Position numbers and translations under genes: made by a program. DNA of 64,000 nucleotides, taken from positions 4,153-68,152 of the forward strand of contig CALDAH010000028.1 of NCBI GenBank assembly GCA_937903135.1, written 5' to 3'. Positions within the stretch are counted from its first letter, which is position 1, and each line of letters begins with the position of its first letter. Under the pieces are notes generated by a model that was not told the DNA's origin, did not search any database, and saw nothing but the letters and a program-made list of their open reading frames with translations. This DNA comes from an uncultured Alphaproteobacteria bacterium (GTDB lineage Bacteria > Pseudomonadota > Alphaproteobacteria > Rs-D84). Positions 53,880 through 62,768 of the stretch are shown piece by piece.

Positions 53880-54027
53880 CAGTGCAATATAAACGCGCAC
53901 GGCGGGGATGTCGGCGATCCGATGGGCCGGGCCGGGCAATAAAACGCGCGTTGATAAAAATCATGGCATGTTTTATTCCCGGCCGATATTGTCGCGGTAA
54001 TTTTCGTACCCGCGCCCGGATTTTTTT
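53880..54027 (+). ncRNA. Candidate structured RNA with terminator, opposite the 3' end of typA
   Basis: A near-perfect 14-bp hairpin (gccgggcaataaaac at 53931-53945 with gttttattcccggc at 53970-53983, one bulged C) is preceded by GC-rich sequence and aacgcgc/gcgcgtt complementarity. It is followed by a second hairpin (cgcggta at 53993-53999 with tacccgcg at 54007-54014) and seven T (54021-54027). The T-run is on the + strand, while both neighbouring genes are on the minus strand, so a separate + transcript is implied. A weak promoter (TTAACA near 53837, TTTATA near 53860) is possible. Confidence 0.4.
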
Positions 54028-54035
54028 ATGTGCGG

Positions 54036-55871
54036 TTAAATATCCGTGTTTTTACGTGTCTTTTTGCGGATATTACTGTCTAGTTCTTTTTTGCGCAGGC
54101 GAATTGTATCGGGCGTTACCTCAACCAATTCGTCGTCTTGGATATATGACAGTGCCTCTTCTAGTGATATGCGCCGGGGCGGTGCTAAAAATAATTTTTC
54201 ATCCGCTGTAACCGAACGCATATTGGTAAGCTCTTTGCCCTTGATCGGATTTACCTCAAGGTCGTTTTCCTTTGTATGTTCGCCGATAATCATCCCCGAA
54301 TATACCTGGGTCTGGGGATCAATAAACAGCGTACCGCGCGGCTGCAGGTTAAAGAGTGCATATGTTGCCGCCGCGCCGTTTTCCATAGATACCAATACCC
54401 CCGGGCGATATTGCGATATCGGGCCGCGGTATGGGCCATATTCTGCAAATACGCGGTTCATAATACCCGTCCCGCGCGTATCTGTGCGGAATTCAGATAA
54501 ATATCCGATAAGACCGCGTGATGGCGCAGAAAATACAATGCGCGTTTTACCAATGCCCGATGGTTTCATTTCTGTAATCGTTGCCTTGCGCATGGTCATT
54601 TTTTCAATAACTGTTCCTGAAAACTCGTCGTCTACGTCAATAACGACATCTTCAATCGGTTCTAAGGTATTGCCGTTTTCATCTGTATGCGTTACGACGC
54701 GTGGGCGACTAACGCTTAGCTCGAATCCTTCGCGGCGCATGGTTTCAATTAAAATACCCAGCTGCAGCTCGCCGCGGCCTGATACCTCGAATGATTCATT
54801 GTTTTCACTCTGGGCAACCTTTAATGCGATGTTTGTTTCGGCCTCTTTAAACAATCTTTCGCCGATCATACGCGACGTTAGTTTTTTTCCGCCGCTGCGT
54901 CCGGCCAATGGCGATGTGTTTACAAAAAATGTCATGGTAAGGGTCGGCGGATCAATCGGCAGTGCCGGAATCGGTTCGCTAACCGACGGGTCGCATAGGG
55001 TATCGGCCACGGTCGCTTTTGAAAAACCTGCGATAACAACGATATCCCCGGCAGATGCACTGTCGCGGGATACTTTTTCCACGCCACGGTGTTCAATAAT
55101 TTTTGTGATTTTTGCGTTTTCAATGAATTCGCCGTTCATGTTAATGGCCTTTACCGCCTGGCCGACGCGAACGGTCCCGGATTCAATTTTTCCCGTTAAT
55201 ATTCGCCCGACGTATGGATCGGCCTCAAGCGTGGTTGCCAGCATTTTAAACGGCGCGTTCAGCTCGCATCGTGTGCCGCCACAATCCGGGGCAGGGACAT
55301 GATCAATAATCAGCTGAAACAGCGGGGTTAGATCCTTTTTCTCGTCGGCAAGGTCACGAACGGCCCAGCCGTCACGCCCGACCGAGTATAGGTATGGGAA
55401 ATCCAGCTGGGAATCGGTCGCGCCAAGTTTATCAAATAAATCAAATGTTTCGTTTAAAACCTCGTCCGGGCGGGCATCGGCACGGTCAACCTTGTTAATA
55501 CATACAATCGGGCGCAGTCCGAGTTTTAAAGCCTTGGACAGAACAAACTTAGTCTGGGGCAGTGGCCCTTCGGCGGAATCAACCAATAAAACAACGCCGT
55601 CAACCATGGATAAGATACGTTCAACCTCGCCCCCGAAATCGGCGTGGCCCGGGGTGTCAACGATATTAATCTTATATTCGCCCCATTGAATAGACGTAGG
55701 TTTCGCCGATATCGTAATACCACGTTCGCGTTCAATATCGCCGCTGTCCATTACTCGGTCTTCTACTTTCTCGTTTGCGCGGAATGTTCCGGCCTGTTTT
55801 AACATATTATCAACCAGTGTGGTTTTCCCATGGTCAACGTGTGCGATAATTGCAATATTGCGAATTTTCAT
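54036..55871 (-). CDS. typA: Translational GTPase TypA/BipA
   Basis: 611 aa. AHVDHGKTTLVDNM (G1), ERERGITI, DTPGHADFGGEV (G3), NKVDRADARPDEV (G4), EF-G-like domains III and V (GRGELQLGILIETMRREGFEL, FSAPSRGLIGYLSEF), and a BipA-specific C-terminal domain with MRSVTADEK. It is a ribosome-associated GTPase linked to stress and cold adaptation and large-subunit assembly. The basic C-terminal tail RKKTRKNTDI is slightly extended. Confidence 0.97.
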   Translation of the reverse strand: MKIRNIAIIAHVDHGKTTLVDNMLKQAGTFRANEKVEDRVMDSGDIERERGITISAKPTSIQWGEYKINIVDTPGHADFGGEVERILSMVDGVVLLVDSAEGPLPQTKFVLSKALKLGLRPIVCINKVDRADARPDEVLNETFDLFDKLGATDSQLDFPYLYSVGRDGWAVRDLADEKKDLTPLFQLIIDHVPAPDCGGTRCELNAPFKMLATTLEADPYVGRILTGKIESGTVRVGQAVKAINMNGEFIENAKITKIIEHRGVEKVSRDSASAGDIVVIAGFSKATVADTLCDPSVSEPIPALPIDPPTLTMTFFVNTSPLAGRSGGKKLTSRMIGERLFKEAETNIALKVAQSENNESFEVSGRGELQLGILIETMRREGFELSVSRPRVVTHTDENGNTLEPIEDVVIDVDDEFSGTVIEKMTMRKATITEMKPSGIGKTRIVFSAPSRGLIGYLSEFRTDTRGTGIMNRVFAEYGPYRGPISQYRPGVLVSMENGAAATYALFNLQPRGTLFIDPQTQVYSGMIIGEHTKENDLEVNPIKGKELTNMRSVTADEKLFLAPPRRISLEEALSYIQDDELVEVTPDTIRLRKKELDSNIRKKTRKNTDI

Positions 55872-55994
55872 TTAGTGCCTCTGTCGGATTTAGGTTTTTA
55901 TTTTTAATAAGCAAAGATTATACTAAAAATTCATATTTTCAACAAGTATATGAAAAATATTGATTTTTTTTGAATATATTGCTGGGGTTGCGTG

Positions 55995-56022
55995 TTGACA
56001 TTTTAATGTTTGGTGTTATGAT
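55995..56022 (+). promoter_or_regulatory. Promoter of the 192-aa orphan gene
   Basis: Consensus TTGACA (55995-56000), 16-bp spacer and TATGAT (56017-56022), about 30 nt before the start codon. Confidence 0.75.
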
Positions 56023-56052
56023 TTGGTAAAAAAATAAATAAGGGCAGTTATT

Positions 56053-56631
56053 ATGAATTATGATAAAAAAGAAATTTATATGGATATTTCTGACGGTTTT
56101 AAGTGTTTTATAATGCTGGTGCTGTTAAAGAAACGTAAAATGATCGCAAAGCTATCTGAAAAGGAACGCGATGATTTTAACGCCGCGCTGAGATATGTTG
56201 AAACGGTCGCACAAGAACCATGGGTATTTTTTTCGCGTGCCGCAACACGGGATGTCTATCAGTTTCTTAATGTCAGCGAATTAACCCCGGTTGAAAAAGA
56301 TGCCCTGGATCGGATTCGTTCGCCCCGTTTAACAAACGGATCTGATGATTATGTAATAATTGAGCCAAAGACTATTGTGATAAAAAATTCATTAAATATG
56401 TTTTTAGATAATGAATTATTTCGCGATTTTTATTCATTTTGCACCCTGGTTCAAAATTGGGAATATGATCGCGTGTCTGCGAACGTTGCGATGGCAGTTA
56501 ATTCATATAAATTTTCGGCAAAGATCAGACAGGATACGCAGAACTTGAAAAAACAGGTTAAGGTAATGGATGTAAAATCCGGTCCGATGATTTTATGGCC
56601 AATACGGAAATTGCGTTCGTGGATGCGTTAA
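56053..56631 (+). CDS. Hypothetical protein with its own strong promoter
   Basis: 192 aa, no signal peptide. A hydrophobic stretch KCFIMLVLLKKRK (about residues 18-30) is too short for a confident membrane helix. The rest is mixed, with AALRYVETVAQEPWVFFSRAA, LFRDFYSFCTLVQNWEYD and a basic C-terminus (RKLRSWMR). No family recognised. It has a consensus promoter and a perfect terminator, so it is an independently expressed single gene. Confidence 0.78.
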   Translation: MNYDKKEIYMDISDGFKCFIMLVLLKKRKMIAKLSEKERDDFNAALRYVETVAQEPWVFFSRAATRDVYQFLNVSELTPVEKDALDRIRSPRLTNGSDDYVIIEPKTIVIKNSLNMFLDNELFRDFYSFCTLVQNWEYDRVSANVAMAVNSYKFSAKIRQDTQNLKKQVKVMDVKSGPMILWPIRKLRSWMR

Positions 56632-56659
56632 AAAATCCGGCAAATGCCGGATTTTTTTT
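56629..56659. terminator. Bidirectional terminator between the orphan gene and serS
   Basis: Stem aaaaatccggca with tgccggattttt, loop aa, with extra T after it. It starts within the orphan's stop codon and lies 3 nt from the serS stop. Confidence 0.92.
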
Positions 56660-56661
56660 AA

Positions 56662-57939
56662 TTAATGCTTCCCGCCAATTTTGGTTCGTCCACCCATTAA
56701 CGGTTGCAGCTTTTTCGGGATATTTACAGACCCGTCTGCGTTTTGGTGGTTTTCCAAAATCGGAACTAATGCACGTGGTACGGCGATCCCTGTGTTATTC
56801 AGCGTCGCACAGAAACGCATTGAACCGTCCGCTGCGCGATAGCGGGTGTTCGTTCGGCGTGCCTGGAATTGACCAATAGATGAACAGCTGCCAAGTTCTT
56901 TATAGCTGTTTTCACTTGGCACCCAGGCCTCGACATCATTCATCTTTACCTTATTAAATCCCATATCGCCCGTAGAGTTTGCAATAACGCGATAGGGCAG
57001 TTCAAAATCCGCGATTATATCGCAGAGGTTGTTTAGGATATGCTCGTGCATTTCATCGGATTGTTCCGGGGTGCAGAAAACATACTGTTCAACCTTATTA
57101 AACTGATGAAAGCGTGCCAGACCGCGGGTATCGCGCCCGGCGGCGCCGGCCTCTTTGCGGAAACATGGGGAAAATCCTGCGTATTTTATCGGCAGATCTT
57201 TTTCATTTAATATTTCGCCCGAATGCAGTGAATTCAATATAATCTCGGCTGTGCCGGCCAGGCAGCGATCAGTCCCCGATAGCATAAATACATCGCCCGA
57301 CATTACAGATAAATCCGATCCGATGAAATGCCCGGCGTCAAATATTGTCGCAGGTTTGGTAATTGACGGGCATTCAATAAATATAAAACCGTTCGCGATT
57401 AATTTTTGTATTACATATGTTTCAATCGCCAGCTGCAGTTCGGCCGCTTCGCCGATTAAGGCGTATGTGCGCGTCCCGCATAGCTTTGCGATTTTTTCCG
57501 GCGCCCACCATCCGTTCATATCCAACAGATCCCACTGCGCGCGTGGGGTAAAATCAAATTTACGCGGTGTCCCTATGCGGCGAACTTCGGTATTAAAACT
57601 ATCATCCGGGCCAATCGGTGCGTCGGCGGATGGAATCTGTGGGACGCGATGCATTAAATCGTTTAATTTATCCTCGGCTGTGGACAGCTCGGCCAGGTCG
57701 GCGGCAATCTCTGCGCCGATTTCCTTTGATCGTGCAATTAGCGGTGCTTTGTCGGTTGCGGTTGGAATTTCACGGGTAATTTTATTCTTTTCCGCGGTCA
57801 TATTCTGCGTAATTGTTTTTAATTCACGAACACGGGCGTCGAGTTCTAAGATCTCGTCGGTCGGGTCGGCAAACCCTTTAACCCGGCAGGCGTTTTTAAC
57901 AATATCTGGGTTTTCACGAATAAATTTTATATCCAGCAT
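56662..57939 (-). CDS. serS: Seryl-tRNA synthetase
   Basis: 425 aa. The N-terminal antiparallel coiled-coil arm (about residues 30-105) binds the long variable arm of tRNA-Ser. The class II core has motif 2 CFRKEAGAAGRDTRGLARFHQF and motif 3 beginning SIGQFQARRTNTRYR. The serine-binding TSE-type loop appears as SGTDRCLAGTAEI, with the usual L-x-x-T-A-E preserved as LAGTAE. AAGGAATT lies before the ATG. Confidence 0.96.
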   Translation of the reverse strand: MLDIKFIRENPDIVKNACRVKGFADPTDEILELDARVRELKTITQNMTAEKNKITREIPTATDKAPLIARSKEIGAEIAADLAELSTAEDKLNDLMHRVPQIPSADAPIGPDDSFNTEVRRIGTPRKFDFTPRAQWDLLDMNGWWAPEKIAKLCGTRTYALIGEAAELQLAIETYVIQKLIANGFIFIECPSITKPATIFDAGHFIGSDLSVMSGDVFMLSGTDRCLAGTAEIILNSLHSGEILNEKDLPIKYAGFSPCFRKEAGAAGRDTRGLARFHQFNKVEQYVFCTPEQSDEMHEHILNNLCDIIADFELPYRVIANSTGDMGFNKVKMNDVEAWVPSENSYKELGSCSSIGQFQARRTNTRYRAADGSMRFCATLNNTGIAVPRALVPILENHQNADGSVNIPKKLQPLMGGRTKIGGKH

Positions 57940-58090
57940 AGTTTTTAATTCCTTATGTTTAAAACAAATATACTTTATTCGGTCTGAAAAATCAATATTT
58001 TCATATACGTATAAAATGTTTGCGCAGTATCTGTGTCTGTGTTATGCTGATGTGAAATTAAATTATAAAAAAGGACAAGGAGTATTCCAT

Positions 58091-58996
58091 ATGTTGGAAA
58101 TCTATGACGTTATTATTTTAGGATCAGGGCCGGCCGGGTTAACGGCGGCACTGTACTGTGCGCGGGCAAATAAAAAAACTCTGATTTTAGGTGGCGATCG
58201 CCTGGGCGGGCAGACGGCCGGGATCGCTGTTTTGGAAAACTATCCCGGGTGGCGCGGCAGTGGTTTAGAATTATCTGAATTTATGCTGTCCCAGGCCACG
58301 ACATTCGGCGCCGAGATTGTATATGCCAGCGCTAAAAGCGTATCGGGTGACGCAGAGAGTGGTTTTAATGTTTTATGTGATGACGATAATAGATACGTTG
58401 GGAAAACTGTAATCGTCGCGACGGGCGCATCCCCGCGCAAGCTGGAGATAGAAGGGGCACGTGACTTTTTCGGCAAAGGCGTATCGTATTGTGCAACGTG
58501 TGATGGATTTTTCTATTATGACAAAGATGTGATCGTTATGGGTGGCGGGAATTCGGCCCTAAATGATGCGTTGTATTTAGCGGATATTGCAAAAAGCGTG
58601 AAAATAGTTTATCGCAAGGGGGCATTTACCCGGGCCGAGGCCGTATTGCGAAACCGTGTCGCGGAACGTGAAAATATTGAATGCTTGTTTAACACCGATT
58701 TGAAAAAAATATCCGCCGCTGCGGATTCTGAACGCCTGGTCGCGACAACGACCGACGGGACGGAAATTACCGTTGACGGTATATTCGTTGCAATCGGTCA
58801 CGAGGCGAATACAGACTTTTTAACCGAGGATATTCGTCGCGATAACATGGGACGTTTAATCCCATCCGAGATGCCCGAGGGTATATTCGTCGCAGGTGAC
58901 GTTCATTCCGAGATTAAGATGCAGATCGCGACCGCCGTCGGCACAGGCTGCAGCGCTGGGATGGATGCAATTGCGTATCTGAATTCAAAATCATAA
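58091..58996 (+). CDS. trxB: Thioredoxin reductase
   Basis: 301 aa. The FAD-binding GSGPAGLTAALYCARA at the N-terminus, the redox-active CATC of SYCATCDGFFYY, the NADPH-binding GGGNSALNDALYLA and the C-terminal GIFVAGDV are all present. It reduces thioredoxin with NADPH. ATG at 58091 has AAGGAG 8 nt upstream; the open frame upstream is antisense to serS and not coding. It supplies reducing power in an organism that encodes many periplasmic Cys proteins here. Confidence 0.96.
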   Translation: MLEIYDVIILGSGPAGLTAALYCARANKKTLILGGDRLGGQTAGIAVLENYPGWRGSGLELSEFMLSQATTFGAEIVYASAKSVSGDAESGFNVLCDDDNRYVGKTVIVATGASPRKLEIEGARDFFGKGVSYCATCDGFFYYDKDVIVMGGGNSALNDALYLADIAKSVKIVYRKGAFTRAEAVLRNRVAERENIECLFNTDLKKISAAADSERLVATTTDGTEITVDGIFVAIGHEANTDFLTEDIRRDNMGRLIPSEMPEGIFVAGDVHSEIKMQIATAVGTGCSAGMDAIAYLNSKS

Positions 58997-59023
58997 AAAT
59001 ACCCGCGTTATGCGGGTGTTTTT
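58997..59023. terminator. Bidirectional terminator after trxB
   Basis: Stem acccgc with gcgggt, loop gttat, flanked by A-run left and six T right; it separates two convergent genes. Confidence 0.9.
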
Positions 59024-60786
59024 TAGCGTGCGTTGCAGGTTTTATGCTGCAGAAATCTAATCTTGGCCATTATGCGTTCCCGACCGGGCAGATCTGACGT
59101 TATGCCCCGGGATATAAATTCGGTTGCGGCGTTAATCTCGGCCCTGGTGTATTTATGTAAAACGCGGCACAGCGCTTCCCAGTCTTGGTATATAACGATA
59201 TTTGTAATCTTGCGAATATATGGTTTTTCAAACATCGTGTGATTAATCCGTATTGCGCCCATGTCAATTATTGTATTGCCGCGGATATTTTCTATGTTTA
59301 AATCAAATGGTCGGGCGGGCTTAAATTTTTCAAACGGTGATCCGGGTATCGTTGATTTTCGCACATCGCCATTAATATACGGGTATATTATATATCGTTC
59401 ACCGCGTTGATTGCTAATCCCGGCCGTAGATACGGGGCGAAATCTGATTTTCCCGTAAAACTTTTTCCCCGATAATAAAAAAGAATTTTGTATCTCGGTA
59501 TTATGACACCATGCATCGGATAACGCGTATGTATTACTGCTGTGATAGATTTTCCAAACATACCCATTCCCGGTGCCGATATTAATAATAAATGTTTTGC
59601 TAAATTGCCCCGCCCCTAGTAATTCAATCGCTGATGGCTGTTTGGTTATTCGGGTCAGTGCGTCGGATAGTTCTGTTAATGCGGGGCATGGCGTATCGGC
59701 GTTTACGAATGAAAATATATTCGCATATGGCGAATAGAGTTTTCGTGTCGCGGCGACAAATGCGCTGTGCAGACGACGTGTTGCGTCGCCGCGCATATGC
59801 AGCGGGATCATTTCCAGCCATTGATATGGGAAACATCCCGGATTTTTATATCGGCCGGTGATTGCTATGCCGTTCATTTTATAATCCGAGATAGGTTTAT
59901 GTCGTATGTATTTATTTATCGCCGCCACCGGCGCATCCGCGTTCGGACGTTCGGATATAACCTGGGACAGCTGGGGCAGGGTTATATCACATATCTCGCA
60001 CGTGGCTGTATGCGAGTTATATTTTTGAATATAATTATCAATTTTATAGCCGAGTTTTTCAATCTCTGGGATAAATGAGTATAGCGCGCGACGTTCGGCG
60101 CTGGTTATGCTATCGTTGCATATAAATGAATATCTAAGTGATTCCAGTATCACGCCTTTGCTGATATGCGATATTTGTTTTTTATTTATTATATATTTAA
60201 AATTTTGCTCGGCTTCGTTCCTCTTGGCCGCGTTAATGGCGGAATTTAGCTTCTGGCTAACCGATATCTGGTCGTTATATTTTATTACATACGACGGGGT
60301 ATTTTTTATTCCATGCTTGTTAAATATCAACGGCAGTACTGAAATAACCGATACGTTAAATATCCGGCGTTTTTGTATTTCAAAATAATAAACACCGTTA
60401 TATATATTTACCGTGTAAACGCGAATGGCGTTATTCCCCGGATGTATAACTTTTTTTAGATTCTGACCAACGCCGGGCGAATGGGCGGTAATGTGATAAT
60501 TTACCGGAATCTGTAAAATTTCAATATTCGGACACCCGCTGAACGCATAGCGGTATACATATTTTAATTTTTTCCCCATGCATAATATACGCAGCCCGGG
60601 GTTGTTGCAAAATACGGGCGATTTTATATCGGTTACAGAATCCGGTATATATAACTCGGTCAGCCCGGGCAGATTATTCCCGACATTTTTTTCTATTGTC
60701 CGTACGCCATGCGGAATACGTAAAGCGCCGATCGGATCTAAATCCGATGCATCTGCCGATAAAAGGGTGTCACCTATTATTTTCAT
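59023..60786 (-). CDS. BspA-type LRR protein with C-terminal kinase-like domain
   Basis: 587 aa. Residues about 20-110 are three to four BspA/LRR_5-type repeats (LRIPHGVRTIEKNVG, LTELYIPDSVTDIKS, LRILCMGKKLKYVYRYAF). A middle region of about 250 residues is unfamiliar and has C-x-x-C (CEICD). The C-terminal part (about 386-560) resembles a protein kinase: a Gly loop LGAGQFSKTFII, a Lys in YVWKIYH, a hinge-like YIIYPYING, then FDLNIEN about 12 residues before IIDMG, equivalent to the D-x-x-x-x-N catalytic loop and DFG. No signal peptide or membrane helix is seen. Such domain pairing is typical of secreted effectors. Start uncertain: ATG at 60786 lacks a ribosome binding site, and a GTG lies at 60825. 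Confidence 0.6.
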   Translation of the reverse strand: MKIIGDTLLSADASDLDPIGALRIPHGVRTIEKNVGNNLPGLTELYIPDSVTDIKSPVFCNNPGLRILCMGKKLKYVYRYAFSGCPNIEILQIPVNYHITAHSPGVGQNLKKVIHPGNNAIRVYTVNIYNGVYYFEIQKRRIFNVSVISVLPLIFNKHGIKNTPSYVIKYNDQISVSQKLNSAINAAKRNEAEQNFKYIINKKQISHISKGVILESLRYSFICNDSITSAERRALYSFIPEIEKLGYKIDNYIQKYNSHTATCEICDITLPQLSQVISERPNADAPVAAINKYIRHKPISDYKMNGIAITGRYKNPGCFPYQWLEMIPLHMRGDATRRLHSAFVAATRKLYSPYANIFSFVNADTPCPALTELSDALTRITKQPSAIELLGAGQFSKTFIINIGTGNGYVWKIYHSSNTYALSDAWCHNTEIQNSFLLSGKKFYGKIRFRPVSTAGISNQRGERYIIYPYINGDVRKSTIPGSPFEKFKPARPFDLNIENIRGNTIIDMGAIRINHTMFEKPYIRKITNIVIYQDWEALCRVLHKYTRAEINAATEFISRGITSDLPGRERIMAKIRFLQHKTCNAR

Positions 60787-60905
60787 TTTATTTATGCTTG
60801 CACAGAGATGCGTTTTTGTCAACACGATAATATATCGTGGCGTGGTGTGATTTTTGGCTTTTCAGTTTTGTGTTTTTATGTTAAAATTAAGGTCATAGAG
60901 AGAAT

Positions 60906-62768
60906 ATGAAAAACATTACACGATTTTTATTATCCGCGTTATGCATAATGCCATTCGAGGTATCTGCGACGCCCGTCCCGACGACGCTGGGCAGTAATTT
61001 AACCGCATTTAACGGATCGTCGGGGGCAACAAATAATAATAACTGGAATACGTTGATGAACGCGCGTCCGACTGCGCCCGCGGCGGATTTTGGAAACTGT
61101 AATGCAATTATTTTACGATGTGCCCAGCCAAAGTGTTCAAGCGGTGGCTGTTCGTCATTGGATATTGCCCGTCCGATTGTATCGGGATGTGTTCAGTCAA
61201 ATGCAAACTGCAAGCAATACGGTGACGATTTAATTGAATATATATCAGCACAGCTGGTTGCAACATCAACGGCACGTGCGAATGAACAATCGGCGGCTGC
61301 CGCCGCGGCGGCCGCATCCGCCCAGCAGCAACAAAACGCCGTTCAGATGCAACAGCTGCAGTCACAAATGCAAAACCAGATTCAGCAGATGCAATCCCAG
61401 ATGGCGGCCGCGAACGCTGAAACGGTTGCGCAGCTGCAGTCCGCACTGGATGAACAGAAACAGCTAACCGCGGCGGCAATTGCTGCAAATACCGCGTCTG
61501 CGCCCGCAACATCTTCGGCCGCGAATGGTTTAACCGATCATCAGATATCGGCCGCCGAAAGCGGTATATCGGCCGATGTTTTAGCGCGCGAACAGATAGC
61601 GGGCGAGGTTATGTCTAAGCTGGAAAACGCCCAGACTAATCTAAAAAAGCTAAAGGCGACGATGGACGGTGTTTTTGAATACGCCGGATGTGATAAAACG
61701 GGGAATAACTGTACCGGGCCGAAACGTGTGACAACATTTAAAAATCGTGCGATGGAATTTTTTGAACCGTATAACGACGTTTTAAACGAATTATTTGACG
61801 CACTGATTTTGGCACAATCTGTCGGCGTGGATATTAAAGATATTTACATGATGCTAAACGGCAGCTGTAACTTATGGGGACAGTATTTATGCTATGGCGA
61901 AAATAAGCAATATAATAGCAATAATTGCAAGGGGGGAAAATCTGTTGCATATGGCGGAACTGCCCGTGGGGGACATGAATGTACGATTAACTCGGTTGTC
62001 CCGCCCGAAGATGACCCGGCATGTACACTTCAGAAAACATTAACAGATCAGGAGCAAATTCGCCAGGAATGGCTGTATGCAGAAACCGGATCGCGTGATT
62101 CAATTATCCGCCTTGGATGTGCATCGGCTGCGCTGGAAACATCAGCAATGTTTCGGGGACGAAAAAAACAGGCGTCAATTGATATTGACACGCTTCAGCG
62201 TATTATTGAACAGGATGCGCCGCGCGTTTATTCTAATCGTTCCGGAATCGGTACTACCCCGGGGCTGGATGGTGTAAAATACTGCGCTATTGGGGAAAAG
62301 CGTTATAATGAATTAACAAAGGCTGTAAACCTTAAAAAGCTTCCGGAAACCATTTGCGTAACGGATGCAAAATTAACAAGCATTTTAGCATCCGAGGGCA
62401 CATTAACCGTAGATACAACCGCCGGTCAGCGCTGTGAAACATTGGCGTTAAGATGCGCCGATAGTGATAATCGTCAGAAATGCATATGCGAAAAAGGTGA
62501 CGGGGAATGGCAATCCGGGCGTTGTTCATGTGCCAATATCGGCGATGGTAACAAATGGTCGGATGATTTATGTTCATGCGTGGCCGATGACAAACGGCGC
62601 TGCGAGGGCAGTGGCGGTGACTGGAAAGACAATAAATGTGACTGTGGGCCGCTGTCGTATGAAAATGGCGAATGTCGCGTAATATCAAAGGATCAGTCGG
62701 ATGCAATATCTAAGTCTTTATTAAATCAAAATTCATTAAAGCTAGATCCGAGTGTTATAAAGTTATGA
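60906..62768 (+). CDS. Large exported protein with Gln-rich coiled coil and Cys-rich C-terminus
   Basis: 620 aa with a signal peptide ending near residue 22 (PFEVSA). After a Cys-containing N-terminal domain (CNAIILRCAQPKCSSGGC, about residues 64-100) comes an Ala/Gln/Met coiled coil (about 125-205), a mixed central domain with conserved-looking Cys pairs, and a C-terminal array (about 515-595) of C-x-C units spaced by Trp- and Gly-containing loops (KCICEKGDGEW, RCSCANIGDGNKW, LCSCVADDK, KCDCGP). These look like small disulfide or EGF-like repeats. No family recognised. It overlaps the next gene by 4 bp (ATGA). Probably periplasmic or surface-exposed. Confidence 0.8.
   Translation: MKNITRFLLSALCIMPFEVSATPVPTTLGSNLTAFNGSSGATNNNNWNTLMNARPTAPAADFGNCNAIILRCAQPKCSSGGCSSLDIARPIVSGCVQSNANCKQYGDDLIEYISAQLVATSTARANEQSAAAAAAAASAQQQQNAVQMQQLQSQMQNQIQQMQSQMAAANAETVAQLQSALDEQKQLTAAAIAANTASAPATSSAANGLTDHQISAAESGISADVLAREQIAGEVMSKLENAQTNLKKLKATMDGVFEYAGCDKTGNNCTGPKRVTTFKNRAMEFFEPYNDVLNELFDALILAQSVGVDIKDIYMMLNGSCNLWGQYLCYGENKQYNSNNCKGGKSVAYGGTARGGHECTINSVVPPEDDPACTLQKTLTDQEQIRQEWLYAETGSRDSIIRLGCASAALETSAMFRGRKKQASIDIDTLQRIIEQDAPRVYSNRSGIGTTPGLDGVKYCAIGEKRYNELTKAVNLKKLPETICVTDAKLTSILASEGTLTVDTTAGQRCETLALRCADSDNRQKCICEKGDGEWQSGRCSCANIGDGNKWSDDLCSCVADDKRRCEGSGGDWKDNKCDCGPLSYENGECRVISKDQSDAISKSLLNQNSLKLDPSVIKL

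Noticed and set aside
53771..54211. A 146-codon + strand ORF
   Set aside because: It overlaps the candidate hairpin RNA and the 3' end of typA, has no ribosome binding site and a shadow-like composition.
54046..55302. A 418-codon open frame on the + strand
   Set aside because: It is antisense to typA, whose protein is fully conserved; the composition (Ser/Arg/Ile-rich) is that of a shadow frame, and no ribosome binding site precedes it.
57155..58090. A long N-terminal extension in frame with trxB
   Set aside because: The extension is antisense to serS and lacks homology. TrxB begins normally at 58091 with a good ribosome binding site.
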